A DNA stretch of 64,000 bases, from NCBI RefSeq assembly GCF_003259155.1, contig NZ_QGMQ01000006.1, positions 62,001 to 126,000 of the forward strand. The letters are read 5' to 3'. The position numbers and the translations under genes were made by a program. Shown piece after piece: positions 44,154-54,744 of this stretch (the stretch's first letter is position 1; every line of letters starts with the position of its first letter). The notes below the pieces were generated by a model. It did no database searches and had not been told where the DNA came from. It saw only the letters and a program-made list of their open reading frames with translations. Origin of the DNA: Marinimicrobium alkaliphilum. Lineage in GTDB: Bacteria > Pseudomonadota > Gammaproteobacteria > Pseudomonadales > Cellvibrionaceae.

Positions 44154-45275
44154 ATGGCTAACACTCTTCTGCTGGCTGGCGGCGGACATGCTCACCGGCA
44201 CCTGCTTCTGCACAGACTACTCAAACACCTCCCCGACGACCGGGTTGTTCTGGTCGCGCCCGAGCGCTTTGTGGCCTATGGCCCAATGTTGCCGGGTCTG
44301 CTGTGTGGAAAGTACCGGTTCCGTGAATGCCATATCGATCTGGCCCACCTGTGTGAACGCGCGGGCGTTGAGCTGCTCTACGGACGCATTGCCGGAATTG
44401 ATCAGGCTGCGCGCCGCGCCTGGCTCGACGACGGGCGCGAACTGGGTTTTTCCGTCGCCTCACTCAATACCGGCGCACGGCCGATCACCGCGCTACCCGG
44501 CGCCGAGGAGCACGCCTTGAGCCTGTTTCCGGTGCAACACTTTTTACCCCTGTGGCAACAACTGCGCGAACACCTGAGCGAACGCACCCGACCACTGAGC
44601 CTCGGTATTGTGGGCGATTCGTCTCTGGCGATTGAGATGGCGCTGGCGATTCAGGAAAGCGTGCAGAACGATCGGCGCTCGAGCATTCCGGTGGAGTTGC
44701 ACCTGATTACCACCGGCTCGGATCTGCCTGCGGACACTGAGCGCGCGCTGCAACTGCGGGTCGCACTCACGCTCTACCAACAAAAAGTGCGTATCCATAC
44801 CCGCTTTCCCATTGGCACCATTGAAAGCGACCGGGTGCTGAGCGAGCACCAGCAACTGCTGCGTCTGGATCAGGTGATTTTATTGAACGCAAGCGGTGGC
44901 GGCGCCTGGCTGGAAAGCTCGGGCTTGACGGCCGATGCCAGCGGTCGGCTGACTGTGGAATCCACTCTTCAGGTCAAGGGCTGCGAGAAGCTCTTCGCCG
45001 TCGGCGATGTGGCACTCAACCCGGCAGCGCCCCCGCTGAGCCTGGCCAACGCATCGCTGGAACAACAAAGCCAGCGCCTGGCCCACAACCTGAATGCGTG
45101 CCTCAAAGGCGAAGCCCTGAAATCAGGCCCGTTCAAAACCGCACGCACCTGGGTGGATTTGGGCAGCGAGCAAGCGCTGACCCATTGGGGCCAGTGGATC
45201 TTCGCCGGGCCCTGGGTCAGACGGGCGAAGGAGCGGCTGGCCCGCAGAACCATGGCGCGCTACCCCGGCTATTGA
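44154..45275 (+). CDS. FAD-dependent pyridine nucleotide-disulfide oxidoreductase (NDH-2/SelD-N-like)
   Basis: The 373-residue flavoprotein starts with a Rossmann motif LLLAGGGHAHRHLL, matching the GGGHAH fingerprint of the single-domain NADH dehydrogenase-like proteins that are also fused to selenophosphate synthase in some bacteria. A second nucleotide-binding stretch is LSLGIVGDSSLAIEMALAIQ, and the FAD-binding ATP/GD motif near the end is KLFAVGDVALN. The partner quinone or other acceptor is unknown; no selD gene is adjacent. It ends with a convergent hairpin shared with dnaJ. Confidence 0.78.
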   Translation: MANTLLLAGGGHAHRHLLLHRLLKHLPDDRVVLVAPERFVAYGPMLPGLLCGKYRFRECHIDLAHLCERAGVELLYGRIAGIDQAARRAWLDDGRELGFSVASLNTGARPITALPGAEEHALSLFPVQHFLPLWQQLREHLSERTRPLSLGIVGDSSLAIEMALAIQESVQNDRRSSIPVELHLITTGSDLPADTERALQLRVALTLYQQKVRIHTRFPIGTIESDRVLSEHQQLLRLDQVILLNASGGGAWLESSGLTADASGRLTVESTLQVKGCEKLFAVGDVALNPAAPPLSLANASLEQQSQRLAHNLNACLKGEALKSGPFKTARTWVDLGSEQALTHWGQWIFAGPWVRRAKERLARRTMARYPGY

Positions 45276-45276
45276 A

Positions 45277-45303
45277 GCGCCCGGCGCAAACACTACCGGG
45301 CGC
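45277..45303. terminator. Hairpin between convergent oxidoreductase and dnaJ genes
   Basis: GCGCCCGG (45277-45284) pairs with CCGGGCGC (45296-45303) over an 11-base loop. It occupies nearly all the 35-bp gap between the two convergent stop codons and so may serve both, though no T-run is present. Confidence 0.55.
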
Positions 45304-45310
45304 ACCCACT

Positions 45311-46450
45311 CTAGATTTTCATATCCCCAAAGAAGTTTTTCATGCCGTCGAACCAGCTGCGCTGGCGCGGGGAGTTTTTGCCGCCTTTGGTGGTGTTCTG
45401 AAACTCCCGCAACAGGTCTTTCTGCTTACTGGTGAGGTTGACCGGTGTCTCCACGACCACGCGGCACAGCAGGTCCCCGGTAGCGCCGCCGCGCACCGGA
45501 GTGACGCCCTTGCCGCGCAATTTGAACAGTTTGCCGGTCTGGGTTTCCGCCGGGACCTTCAGTTTCACTCGGCCATCGAGGGTAGGTACTTCCAGCTCGC
45601 CGCCGAGCGCCGCGTCGACAAAGTCGATGGGCACTTCGCAGTAGAGATTGTTGCCGTCGCGGGTGAAGATTTCGTGCTCGCGCACGCTCACCTGCACATA
45701 CAGATCCCCGGCCGGGCCGCCATCCATACCCGCCTCACCTTCACCGCTCAAGCGGATTCGATCACCGGTATCGACACCGGCAGGCACCTTGACCGAGAGC
45801 GTCTTGGTCTCTTCCTTTCGGCCCTGGCCGTGACAGGCATCACAAGGGTCGGTAATGATAGTGCCGCGACCGCGGCAGGTGGGGCAGGTCTGCTGCACCG
45901 AGAAGAAGCCCTGCTGCATACGCACCTGACCGATACCGCCACAGGTGGTACAGGTTTTGGGCGAGGTGCCTTTTTTGGCACCGCTGCCATCACAGGTGTC
46001 ACAGGCCACCAGGGTCGGCACTTTGATCTGCACCGTGGTGCCGCGCACCGCCTGCTCCAGGCTCAGGTCGAGGGTATAGCGCAGGTCCGCGCCGCGACTC
46101 GGGCCGCCGCGACCGCGGCCGCCGCCCGCACCGCCGAAAATATCGCCAAACACATCGCCAAAAATATCGCTGAAGTTGCCAAAACCACCGGCTCCGGCAC
46201 CCGCGCCGCCCATGCCGGCATTCTGATCGACGCCGGCGTGGCCGTACTGGTCGTAGGCCGCGCGTTTCTGTGCGTCCGACAGAACTTCATAGGCCTCGCT
46301 GGCCTCCTTGAACTTGTCCTCGGCGGCCTTGTCACCCGGGTTGCGATCCGGGTGATGCTTCATTGCTACCCGGCGGTAGGCCTTCTTCAGGTCTGCCGCC
46401 GACACGTCGCGGTCGACGCCCAGTATTTCGTAATAGTCGCGTTTAGCCAT
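45311..46450 (-). CDS. dnaJ: Chaperone DnaJ
   Basis: DnaJ is the co-chaperone that stimulates DnaK ATPase activity and delivers clients. The protein, 379 residues from ATG 46450, has the J domain with HPD, a Gly-rich region and four zinc-binding repeats ([32 protein letters not shown]). The C-terminal peptide-binding domain follows. It is the last gene of the grpE-dnaK-dnaJ cluster, 118 bp after dnaK, with a strong hairpin in between that may lower its transcription. Confidence 0.98.
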   Translation of the reverse strand: MAKRDYYEILGVDRDVSAADLKKAYRRVAMKHHPDRNPGDKAAEDKFKEASEAYEVLSDAQKRAAYDQYGHAGVDQNAGMGGAGAGAGGFGNFSDIFGDVFGDIFGGAGGGRGRGGPSRGADLRYTLDLSLEQAVRGTTVQIKVPTLVACDTCDGSGAKKGTSPKTCTTCGGIGQVRMQQGFFSVQQTCPTCRGRGTIITDPCDACHGQGRKEETKTLSVKVPAGVDTGDRIRLSGEGEAGMDGGPAGDLYVQVSVREHEIFTRDGNNLYCEVPIDFVDAALGGELEVPTLDGRVKLKVPAETQTGKLFKLRGKGVTPVRGGATGDLLCRVVVETPVNLTSKQKDLLREFQNTTKGGKNSPRQRSWFDGMKNFFGDMKI

Positions 46451-46489
46451 GCTCAATTCGCTTTCTGGTTTGTATCATCTGAAACAACA

Positions 46490-46510
46490 AATGCGGGCCG
46501 GGCCCGCATT
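46490..46510. terminator. Perfect palindrome between dnaK and dnaJ
   Basis: Ten-base arms (ATGCGGGCC and its complement, with one flanking A/T pair) meet around a single G, giving an 8-bp stem and CGG loop. On the dnaK strand it is followed by TTTGTTG. It may partly terminate or process the dnaKJ message. Confidence 0.6.
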
Positions 46511-46568
46511 GTCATATCCATTGCCGTAACAGCGGCCGAGGCCGGCCGGCACCGGCCTCGCGCCCGGC

Positions 46569-48497
<1,929 letters not shown>

Positions 48498-48585
48498 AAT
48501 AACTGTCTCCTAAAAAGGTTTGCTCGCGCCGCGCTGGTGGGCGGCTTGCTATGAATTCGGGTCCGTTCGTGAACGGTTACTCTCT

Positions 48586-48613
48586 ATATTGGCGCGTTTT
48601 GGCGGTTTTCAAG
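48586..48613 (-). promoter_or_regulatory. Weak sigma-32-like promoter before dnaK
   Basis: On the minus strand CTTGAA (48608-48613) is followed after exactly 14 bases by GCCAATAT (48586-48593). The spacing equals that of the strong site before grpE, while the -10 matches CCCCATNT at five of seven defined positions. It could give dnaK its own heat-inducible start. Confidence 0.4.
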
Positions 48614-48630
48614 GCCGATTCGCGAAAAGC

Positions 48631-49215
48631 TTAATCCTGGGCCTTGGCCACCACCACCATCGCCGGGCGCACCAGGCGACCGTGCAGGGTGTAGCCCTTC
48701 TGAAACACATTGACCACCGTATTGGGCTCGACATCAGCGCTGGGCACCATAGTCATGGCCTGATGGAGCTGGGGGTCAAAGGGCTCGCCCTCGGGATTGA
48801 TCGGGTGCACGTTGTGCTTTAGCAGGGTGTCCACAAAGGACTTGTGGGTCAGCTCGATGCCCTCAATCACCGCCTTGAAGCTTTCGTCGCTCTGGTCGAT
48901 GGCGGCCAGCGACCGCTCCAGGTTGTCCACTACCGGCAACAGATCCTGTACCAGCTTTTCCTGGCCAAATTTGTGTGCCTTTTCGATGTCCTGCTCCGCT
49001 CGACGGCGGGCATTCTGGGCCTCGGCTTGAGCGCGCAGGGCGTCCTCCTTGGCCGTCACCAGGGCCTGGGTCAAATCCGCCAGTTGGGCCTGCAGAGCCT
49101 CGGGGGACACGTCAACCGGTTCGCCTTCCTGCTCCCCGCTACCGGTCTGCTCTGGCGCGTCGGGGGCGTCAGCCGCCTCGGCCTCCGCTGCTTGCTGATA
49201 GTCGTCTTTCGCCAC
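48631..49215 (-). CDS. grpE: Nucleotide exchange factor GrpE
   Basis: GrpE releases ADP from DnaK. The 194-residue protein has a long acidic, disordered N-terminus (to about residue 40). The dimerising coiled coil and the family signature follow: RRRAEQDIEKAHKFGQEKLV, LLPVVDNLERSL, and the beta-domain NPEGEPFDPQLHQAM and VFQKGYTLHGRLVRPAMV. It is divergent from recN. A near-consensus heat-shock promoter lies 74-101 bases upstream of its start. Confidence 0.98.
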   Translation of the reverse strand: MAKDDYQQAAEAEAADAPDAPEQTGSGEQEGEPVDVSPEALQAQLADLTQALVTAKEDALRAQAEAQNARRRAEQDIEKAHKFGQEKLVQDLLPVVDNLERSLAAIDQSDESFKAVIEGIELTHKSFVDTLLKHNVHPINPEGEPFDPQLHQAMTMVPSADVEPNTVVNVFQKGYTLHGRLVRPAMVVVAKAQD

Positions 49216-49288
49216 GTCGTTCTCCGCTACGTTGGTTAGCCGGCCGCGCGCTCGGCGCCGGGCCGTTCAAAGAGTGATGTGCTTACCG

Positions 49289-49316
49289 ATATGGGGGCCT
49301 GCTGACCGGATTCAAG
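49289..49316 (-). promoter_or_regulatory. Sigma-32 heat-shock promoter of the grpE-dnaK-dnaJ cluster
   Basis: The minus strand reads CTTGAA (49311-49316), 14 bases, then CCCCATAT (49289-49296). This matches the RpoH consensus (CTTGAA and CCCCATNT) completely, with normal spacing. Transcription would start around 49282, giving a leader of about 65 nt before grpE. Confidence 0.85.
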
Positions 49317-49363
49317 GCACCCCCGGAAAATTTACCCGGGATCTGGCAGAGCGCCGCAAAAAC

Positions 49364-49379
49364 CTGTATAAATAACCAG
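49364..49379 (+). promoter_or_regulatory. LexA (SOS) box of recN
   Basis: CTGTATAAATAACCAG matches the CTGT-N8-ACAG LexA operator with one change (CCAG). Its AT-rich core contains TATAAA, which may be the recN -10 element. It ends 27 bases before the recN start; recN is a classic SOS gene. Confidence 0.75.
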
Positions 49380-49406
49380 ACAATTACCGGGTGAGGAGAC
49401 TCACGC

Positions 49407-51074
49407 ATGCTTACACATCTCAGTATTCAGCAATTTACCCTGGTCGAGCGCCTGGATTTGGAGCTCAAGCCGGGCATGACGGTGATCACCGGGGAAACCG
49501 GCGCGGGCAAGTCGATTGTGCTCGATGCGCTCGGCCTCACCTTGGGTGATCGCGCCGATGGCGGGCGGGTCAAAACCGGCGCAAAACGCGCCGATATCCA
49601 CGCCCATTTCGACCTGAGCAGGATCGCCCGCGCCCAGCACTGGCTGGAAGAGCACGATCTGCAACAGCCCGACCACCCCGAAGACTGCCTGCTGCGCCGG
49701 GTGATCAACGCCGATGGCCGCTCCCGGGGCTTTATCAACGGCCAGCCCGTAACCCTCCAACAACTGCGCACCCTGGGCGAAATGCTGATCGACCTGCACA
49801 GCCAGCACGAGCACCAGTCCCTGCTGGTAAAAGACACTCACCGGCGCCTGCTCGATGAGTTTGCCGGCCAGAGCGCTCTGGCGCGCGAGGTACGCCAGGG
49901 CTGGCGCGACTGGCAGCAGCTCGATGAGCGCTACCGGCATCTGCGCGACAACGCCGCCGAAGTGAGTGCTCGCTATCAGCTCCTGAGCTATCAGGTCGAG
50001 GAGCTGGTCCAACTGGACCTGAAAGAAGGCGAGCTGGACGAGCTCGAAAGCGAGCAGCGCAGCCTCGCCCACGCCGAGGAAATTCTGCAGTCGAGCCATC
50101 AAGTGCTCGGCCTGTGCAACGACGACGAACAAGGCCTGGGCACCCAGCTGCACCGGGCGCTACAGGTCTTGCAGCGCATGCCGGAGAAATCCAGCGCGCT
50201 GCAGGAAGCCGAGCAGTTGCTCACCAGCGCCCAGATTCAAGTGGAAGAAGCCGGGCGCGAAATCGAGCACCATATCGACAGCTTCAACATCGACCCGGAT
50301 CGCTTGCAGCAGGTGGAGGAACGCCTCACGGCGCTTTACGAGGTCGCACGCAAGCACCGCATCCAGCCAGCCGAGCTGCCCGAACTGACCCGGCAGCTGA
50401 GCGAAGAGCTGGAGAACCTGCAAGGTGGCGACGAACGGCTCGACCAGCTTGAAGTTCAGGTCAACGAGGCTGAGACTCACTTCCGGACGCTGGCGCAGAA
50501 ACTCTCGGGCGAGCGCCAGAAAGCAGCGGACAAGCTGGCCCGCGCGGTCAACAAGCAGCTCAAAGCCCTGGCGATGGAGGCGGCCACCCTGACAGTGGCC
50601 CTCACGCCCCAGACCGAGAAGCCGGGCCTGCACGGCCTGGAAGAGATCGAGTTTCTGATCAGCACCAACCCCGGCCAACCGGCGCGCCCACTCAACAAGG
50701 TTGCGTCCGGCGGTGAGCTGTCGCGCATCAGCCTGGCCATTCAGGTGGTCACGGCGCAGACGTCAGCCACCCCCACCCTGGTATTTGACGAGGTGGATGT
50801 GGGTATTGGCGGCGCCACCGGGGATGTAGTGGGACTGCTGCTGCGGGAGCTGGGGAAGCGCGGCCAGGTAATCTGCGTGACCCACCTGGCGCAGGTCGCG
50901 AGCAAAGGCCACCAGCACCTGCAGGTGTGCAAGACCACCCGCAAGGACAGCGCCGAGTCGACCCTGGTGCCGCTGGAAGGTGATGCCAAGGTGGAGGAAA
51001 TTGCGCGCATGCTCGGGGGAATGAACGTGACCGAGCAGTCGCTGGCCCACGCGAGGGAGATTTTGGCGTCGTGA
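49407..51074 (+). CDS. recN: DNA repair protein RecN
   Basis: RecN is an SMC-like ATPase for double-strand break repair. The 555-residue protein begins MLTHLSIQQFTLVERLDLEL, with Walker A GETGAGKS (Lys35) and the SQHEHQSLL segment. Two long coiled-coil arms follow, then the signature KVASGGELSRISLAIQ and Walker B TLVFDEVDVGIGG near residue 455. GGAG lies upstream of the ATG, and a LexA box lies just before it. The gene stands alone between grpE (divergent) and a repeat array. Confidence 0.98.
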   Translation: MLTHLSIQQFTLVERLDLELKPGMTVITGETGAGKSIVLDALGLTLGDRADGGRVKTGAKRADIHAHFDLSRIARAQHWLEEHDLQQPDHPEDCLLRRVINADGRSRGFINGQPVTLQQLRTLGEMLIDLHSQHEHQSLLVKDTHRRLLDEFAGQSALAREVRQGWRDWQQLDERYRHLRDNAAEVSARYQLLSYQVEELVQLDLKEGELDELESEQRSLAHAEEILQSSHQVLGLCNDDEQGLGTQLHRALQVLQRMPEKSSALQEAEQLLTSAQIQVEEAGREIEHHIDSFNIDPDRLQQVEERLTALYEVARKHRIQPAELPELTRQLSEELENLQGGDERLDQLEVQVNEAETHFRTLAQKLSGERQKAADKLARAVNKQLKALAMEAATLTVALTPQTEKPGLHGLEEIEFLISTNPGQPARPLNKVASGGELSRISLAIQVVTAQTSATPTLVFDEVDVGIGGATGDVVGLLLRELGKRGQVICVTHLAQVASKGHQHLQVCKTTRKDSAESTLVPLEGDAKVEEIARMLGGMNVTEQSLAHAREILAS

Positions 51075-51156
51075 GGATGAGGGTGGATTAAGGAACACGG
51101 GCGGAGAGATGGGTGCCAGAGATCAGGGACGCGGGTTGAGAGATGATTGCCTCAGA

Positions 51157-51461
51157 TGTCGGATTACGCTGCGCTAATCCGACCTACTGGAAACAGCGTG
51201 CCATTGTTCGTGTAGGTCGGATTAGCCCACAGGGCGCAATCCGACAAAACACCACCCAACCCCGAAAACCGCGCCATTGTTCACGTAGGTCGGATTAGCC
51301 CGCAGGGCGTAATCCGACAAAACACCACCCAACCCCGAAAATCGTGCCATTGTTCACGTAGGTCGGATTAGCCCGCAGGGCGTAATCCGACAAAACACCA
51401 CCCAACCCCGAAAACCGCGCCATTGCTTGAGTAGGTCGGATTAGCGCAGCGTAATCCGACA
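51157..51461. repeat. REP-like palindromic repeat array with 73-bp period
   Basis: The whole recN-fur gap (51075-51492) holds no gene. It has four direct copies of a palindromic unit beginning GTAGGTCGGATTAG at 51212, 51285, 51358 and 51431, exactly 73 bases apart. The spacers (ACACCACCCAACCCCGAAAA and following) are also nearly identical. A fifth copy at 51157-51187 is inverted and is the exact reverse complement of the last one; GCCTCA/TGAGGC extend this symmetry outside. The first three direct units are 35 bases long; the terminal two are 31. This is typical of REP/BIME-type elements. No RAYT transposase is in the window. Confidence 0.9.
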
Positions 51462-51492
51462 GCTGAGGCACCCAGCCCGATCGGAAAGCGGC

Positions 51493-51906
51493 TTACGAAC
51501 CCTTCTTGGGCTTCACGTACAGCACCAGATTATGGTCAGCGAGCTCGAATCCATGCTCTTCCGCGATTTTCTGCTGTAATCGCTCGATCTCCTCGTTATG
51601 GAACTCGATCACCTTGCCCGAGTCAATACACACCATATGGTCGTGGTGCTCGCCCCGCGCGAGCTCAAACACCGAGTGACCGCCATCAAAATTGTGGCGC
51701 ATCACCAGGCCGGCGCTCTCGAACTGGGTCAGCACCCGGTAAACGGTGGCCAAACCGACGTCATCACCGGACTCAATCAGGGCCTTGTAGACGTCCTCTG
51801 CACTCATATGATGCTCTTCAGCGGTTTCGAGCATTTGCAGAATTTTTACGCGCGGCAAGGTTACTTTAAGGCCAGCTTTACGCAGTTCCTGGTTTTCGTC
51901 GGTCAT
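51493..51906 (-). CDS. fur: Ferric uptake regulator Fur
   Basis: Fur is the Fe(II)-dependent repressor of iron uptake genes. The protein, 137 residues from ATG 51906, has the LRKAGLKVTLPRVKILQMLE helix-turn-helix domain, the AEDVYKALIESGDDVGLATV region and the metal site HHDHMVCIDSGKVIEF. A GTG nine bases upstream could also start it. The gene is divergent from bamE, the standard fur-omlA arrangement of pseudomonads and relatives. GATAAT (51950-51955, minus strand) is a possible -10. Confidence 0.97.
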   Translation of the reverse strand: MTDENQELRKAGLKVTLPRVKILQMLETAEEHHMSAEDVYKALIESGDDVGLATVYRVLTQFESAGLVMRHNFDGGHSVFELARGEHHDHMVCIDSGKVIEFHNEEIERLQQKIAEEHGFELADHNLVLYVKPKKGS

Positions 51907-51984
51907 TGATTTCACCCAAGCCCTTCTCAGCGTTTACGTTGATCAGGTATTATCCCGTTTCATTCTGATAAGTGGAAGTTTTTC

Positions 51985-52425
51985 GTGTATTCACTCGCAA
52001 TCATACAGCAATGGCGCCGCGTGGCACTGATTTCTGCGCTGCTCATTCTGACCAGCGCCTGTACCTTTCAGTTTCCCGGCGTGCATAAATTCAATATCCA
52101 GCAGGGCCACATCATCACCGAGGAGATGCTCGACCAGCTGGAAATGGGCTTGACCAAACGCCAGGTGGCCTTTGTGCTGGGCAACCCCCTGCTTATTGAC
52201 ACCTTCAACCCCGACCGCTGGGATTACTACTACAGTATGCGTCGAGCCAACGGCGACTTCACCGAGCGCCATATGACCCTCTATTTTGAAGAGGATACCC
52301 TGGCCCGGATGGAAGGTGACTATCAGCCCATTGCCACTGGCGACGCAGCGGCGAGCGGCGATATTGACCTGACCACCGAGGAGCCCGAGCAGATCGAGCC
52401 ACTGATGGACGGCCCCGAACTCTAA
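51985..52425 (+). CDS. bamE: Outer-membrane assembly lipoprotein BamE (SmpA/OmlA)
   Basis: BamE is part of the BAM complex that inserts beta-barrel proteins. The 146-residue protein starts at GTG with GGAAG in front. It has a lipoprotein leader ending LTSAC (Cys26), then the family sequence FNIQQGHIITEEMLDQLEMG, KRQVAFVLGNPLL and FNPDRWDYYYSMRR. The C-terminal 30 residues are acidic and longer than in E. coli. It is divergent from fur and converges on the RnfH-family gene with a 4-base overlap. Confidence 0.96.
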   Translation: MYSLAIIQQWRRVALISALLILTSACTFQFPGVHKFNIQQGHIITEEMLDQLEMGLTKRQVAFVLGNPLLIDTFNPDRWDYYYSMRRANGDFTERHMTLYFEEDTLARMEGDYQPIATGDAAASGDIDLTTEEPEQIEPLMDGPEL

Positions 52426-52742
52426 GCGTTTTTGGCTTTCTCCGCCCGCTTTCGGCGCACCTCTTTGGGGTCAGCGGTGAGCGGGCGGTAGATTTCTACA
52501 CGATCCCCTGGCTGCAATTCGTGCTCTTTGGGCGGCTTCAGGCCCTTGGTGCCCAACGCCTGACCAAAAATCCCCATCTTGGCGCTCTCCAGGTCCAGAT
52601 CAGGGAAGTGCCGGGTAATGCCTGAACGCACTGCCGCCTGGAACGCAGTGGTGCCCGGTTCTACCAACACTTCGATGATCTTCTGCTCGTGGGGCAACGC
52701 ATAGGCCACTTCCACGGTAATCAAATCCACATCTGCCATCAT
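52422..52742 (-). CDS. RnfH/RatB family ubiquitin-like protein
   Basis: This 106-residue beta-grasp protein of the RnfH (UPF0125, also called RatB) family opens ITVEVAYALPHEQKIIEVLV and carries MGIFGQALGTKGLKP and the highly conserved LQPGDRVEIYRPLTADPKE motif. The Lys/Arg-rich tail is typical. The function is not settled. It lies 21 bp after ratA on the same strand; the ratA-rnfH pair next to smpB is a conserved gammaproteobacterial arrangement. Confidence 0.93.
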   Translation of the reverse strand: MMADVDLITVEVAYALPHEQKIIEVLVEPGTTAFQAAVRSGITRHFPDLDLESAKMGIFGQALGTKGLKPPKEHELQPGDRVEIYRPLTADPKEVRRKRAEKAKNA

Positions 52743-52763
52743 TGCTCTCTCGTAAACGGGGGC

Positions 52764-53213
52764 TTATGGGTGCGCCGGAGCGACACCGTAAACCTGGCGC
52801 GCCCGGGCGCAGATCGCGTCCACCTGGTGGCTCGCCATGACTTCCAGAACCTTACCCACGGCCATACCCAGCAGGCGATTTTTAAGGGCAAACTCCAGCT
52901 TGAAACCCACTTCGCACCCGTTTTCCAGTTCACTGAAACTCCAGCAGCCTTCAAACAGAGAAAAGGGTCCCTCGACCAGGCTCATGGTCATCTGGTGCGG
53001 CGGGTCGAGGCGGTTGCGGGTGATGAAGTCCTGACTGATCCCCGCAGCACTCAGCTCCAGGCGCGCCTCCAGCCAGTCATCGCCCCGGGCCAGAACCTCG
53101 GCGGAACGACACCCCTCCATAAATTCCGGGTAGGTCTCGATAGCGTTCACCAGCTCGAACATTTGTTGCGGTGAGTAATTCACCAGAGCCGTGCGTTCAA
53201 TACGATTTGTCAA
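52764..53213 (-). CDS. ratA: RatA/COQ10-type START-domain protein
   Basis: The family binds ubiquinone-like lipids in mitochondria (Coq10) and was described in E. coli as the RatA toxin acting on ribosome assembly. The 149-residue protein has ALVNYSPQQMFELVNAIETY, PEFMEGC and SLVEGPFSLFEGCWSF, all diagnostic. I place the start at TTG 53213 because GGAG lies five bases before it and the upstream residues are not conserved; this also avoids an overlap with the preceding transporter gene. Confidence 0.9.
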   Translation of the reverse strand: MTNRIERTALVNYSPQQMFELVNAIETYPEFMEGCRSAEVLARGDDWLEARLELSAAGISQDFITRNRLDPPHQMTMSLVEGPFSLFEGCWSFSELENGCEVGFKLEFALKNRLLGMAVGKVLEVMASHQVDAICARARQVYGVAPAHP

Positions 53214-53226
53214 AATCACTCCGTTA

Positions 53227-54600
53227 TCAGGGGGCCAGCTCGGCATAAATACTGGCGATCATGATCACCAGGACCGCCGGCGGGGCCAGGTAGCGCAACG
53301 CCCAAAGCCACGCATTGTACATCCAGGCGGGCTCCTGACGTAACTCAAGCCGGCTGTAGCGCGGCAGCACCCGCCAGCCGACGAAGATGGCCATCAACAG
53401 GCCGCCCAGTGGCAGCATGACATTGATGGTAAAGAAGTCCAGCAACCCGAAGAAGTTGCGCCCGAGCAACCACTGCTGCCCCTCCCAGACGTTAAAGGAC
53501 AACACCGTCCCCAGGCCCAGCAGCCAGGCGGCGAACGCAATGGCCAGGGTCGCCAGCGGACGGGCAAGGCCGAAGCGTTCGTTGATATAGGCGACCAGAG
53601 GCTCAAGCAGGGAGATTGTGGAACTCCAGGCGGCCAAAGTGACCAGCACAAAAAACACACTGCCAAACAGCACCCCTGCGGGCATGCTACCAAAGGCCAC
53701 AGGCAGGCTGATATACATCAATCCCGGCCCTTCGCCCGGTTCGATCCCGGCGGTGGCGAAAACAATGGGAAAGATCGCCAACCCCGCCACCAGCGCCACC
53801 AAGGTATCCAACCCGGCCACGGCAAAGACCGTCTTGCCGATGGAGGCACGCTTGGGCATGTAGGAGCCATAGGCCATGATCGCACCCATCGCGAGGCTCA
53901 GGGTGAAGAAGGAGTGACCCAACGCCACCGAAGCCTTGGCCCAGGACAGGTCGCTGACATTGAAGCTGAACAGGAACCGGACTGCGGCGCCAAAATCGCC
54001 GACCTGTACGGCATAGCCCAGCATCACCAACAGGAGCACAAACAGCAACGGCATCAGTACCCGCACCGTCGTCTCCAGCCCGCGAGTGACACCGAAGGCC
54101 AGCACGATCGCGGTCATGGCGATGAAAACGCTCTGCCAGAGCACCAGGCGGTAGGGGTCCGCCAACAAAGCGGAAAAGACCGCACCGGCCTGCTCACCGC
54201 TCTGACCGGCGAACTGACCGGTGACCGCCGCTTTGACATACTCCAGGGTCCAGCCGGCAACGACGCTGTAGTAGGAAAGGATCAGAAAGGCGGTAATGAC
54301 CCCACACCAGCCGATCGCCGACCACAGGGGTGAGCGCCCGGATTCGGCACTGACGGCTCCCACAGCGCCAATGGGGTTGGCCCGAGCCCGACGGCCCATA
54401 AGCACCTCGGCCACCATGATCGGCACCCCCACCAGCACAATACCCAGCAGGTAGAGCAGAACAAAGGCGCCTCCGCCATTCTCACCGGCAACATAGGGAA
54501 ACTTCCAGATATTACCGAGACCCACCGCCGAACCGGTGGCCGCGAGGATAAAGGTCCCCCGATGGCCCCAGATGGCGTGTTGTCGCTGCGGATGCTTCAA
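53227..54600 (-). CDS. Sodium-dependent transporter, NSS (SLC6/LeuT) family
   Basis: The 457-residue, 11-12-helix symporter imports amino acids or related molecules with sodium. TM1 is recognisable (GTFILAATGSAVGLGNIWKF, then PYVAGENGGGAFVLLYL), as are the GHSFFTLSLAMGAIMAYGSY region of TM6 and later helices. It starts at TTG with GAGGAC upstream. It sits between ratA and smpB, where these are usually direct neighbours, so it is an insertion into a conserved locus. A related transporter lies at 56328. Confidence 0.92.
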   Translation of the reverse strand: MKHPQRQHAIWGHRGTFILAATGSAVGLGNIWKFPYVAGENGGGAFVLLYLLGIVLVGVPIMVAEVLMGRRARANPIGAVGAVSAESGRSPLWSAIGWCGVITAFLILSYYSVVAGWTLEYVKAAVTGQFAGQSGEQAGAVFSALLADPYRLVLWQSVFIAMTAIVLAFGVTRGLETTVRVLMPLLFVLLLVMLGYAVQVGDFGAAVRFLFSFNVSDLSWAKASVALGHSFFTLSLAMGAIMAYGSYMPKRASIGKTVFAVAGLDTLVALVAGLAIFPIVFATAGIEPGEGPGLMYISLPVAFGSMPAGVLFGSVFFVLVTLAAWSSTISLLEPLVAYINERFGLARPLATLAIAFAAWLLGLGTVLSFNVWEGQQWLLGRNFFGLLDFFTINVMLPLGGLLMAIFVGWRVLPRYSRLELRQEPAWMYNAWLWALRYLAPPAVLVIMIASIYAELAP

Positions 54601-54744
54601 GCGTGAGTCCTCGTGCTGGTCAGGCGCGCAAAACCGTGATTGTAGCGGGATTTACCCGCGCGGATAAAGGCAAACCGAGACACTGCCCACCCTAAGTGGC
54701 TATAATGCGCGGTTTCATTCACCCACTGGTTGATATACGCCCCT

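Noticed and set aside
51212-51461. CRISPR-like regular spacing of repeats
   Set aside because: The units are palindromic and the intervening sequences are nearly identical to each other, so they are not spacers; no cas genes are present.
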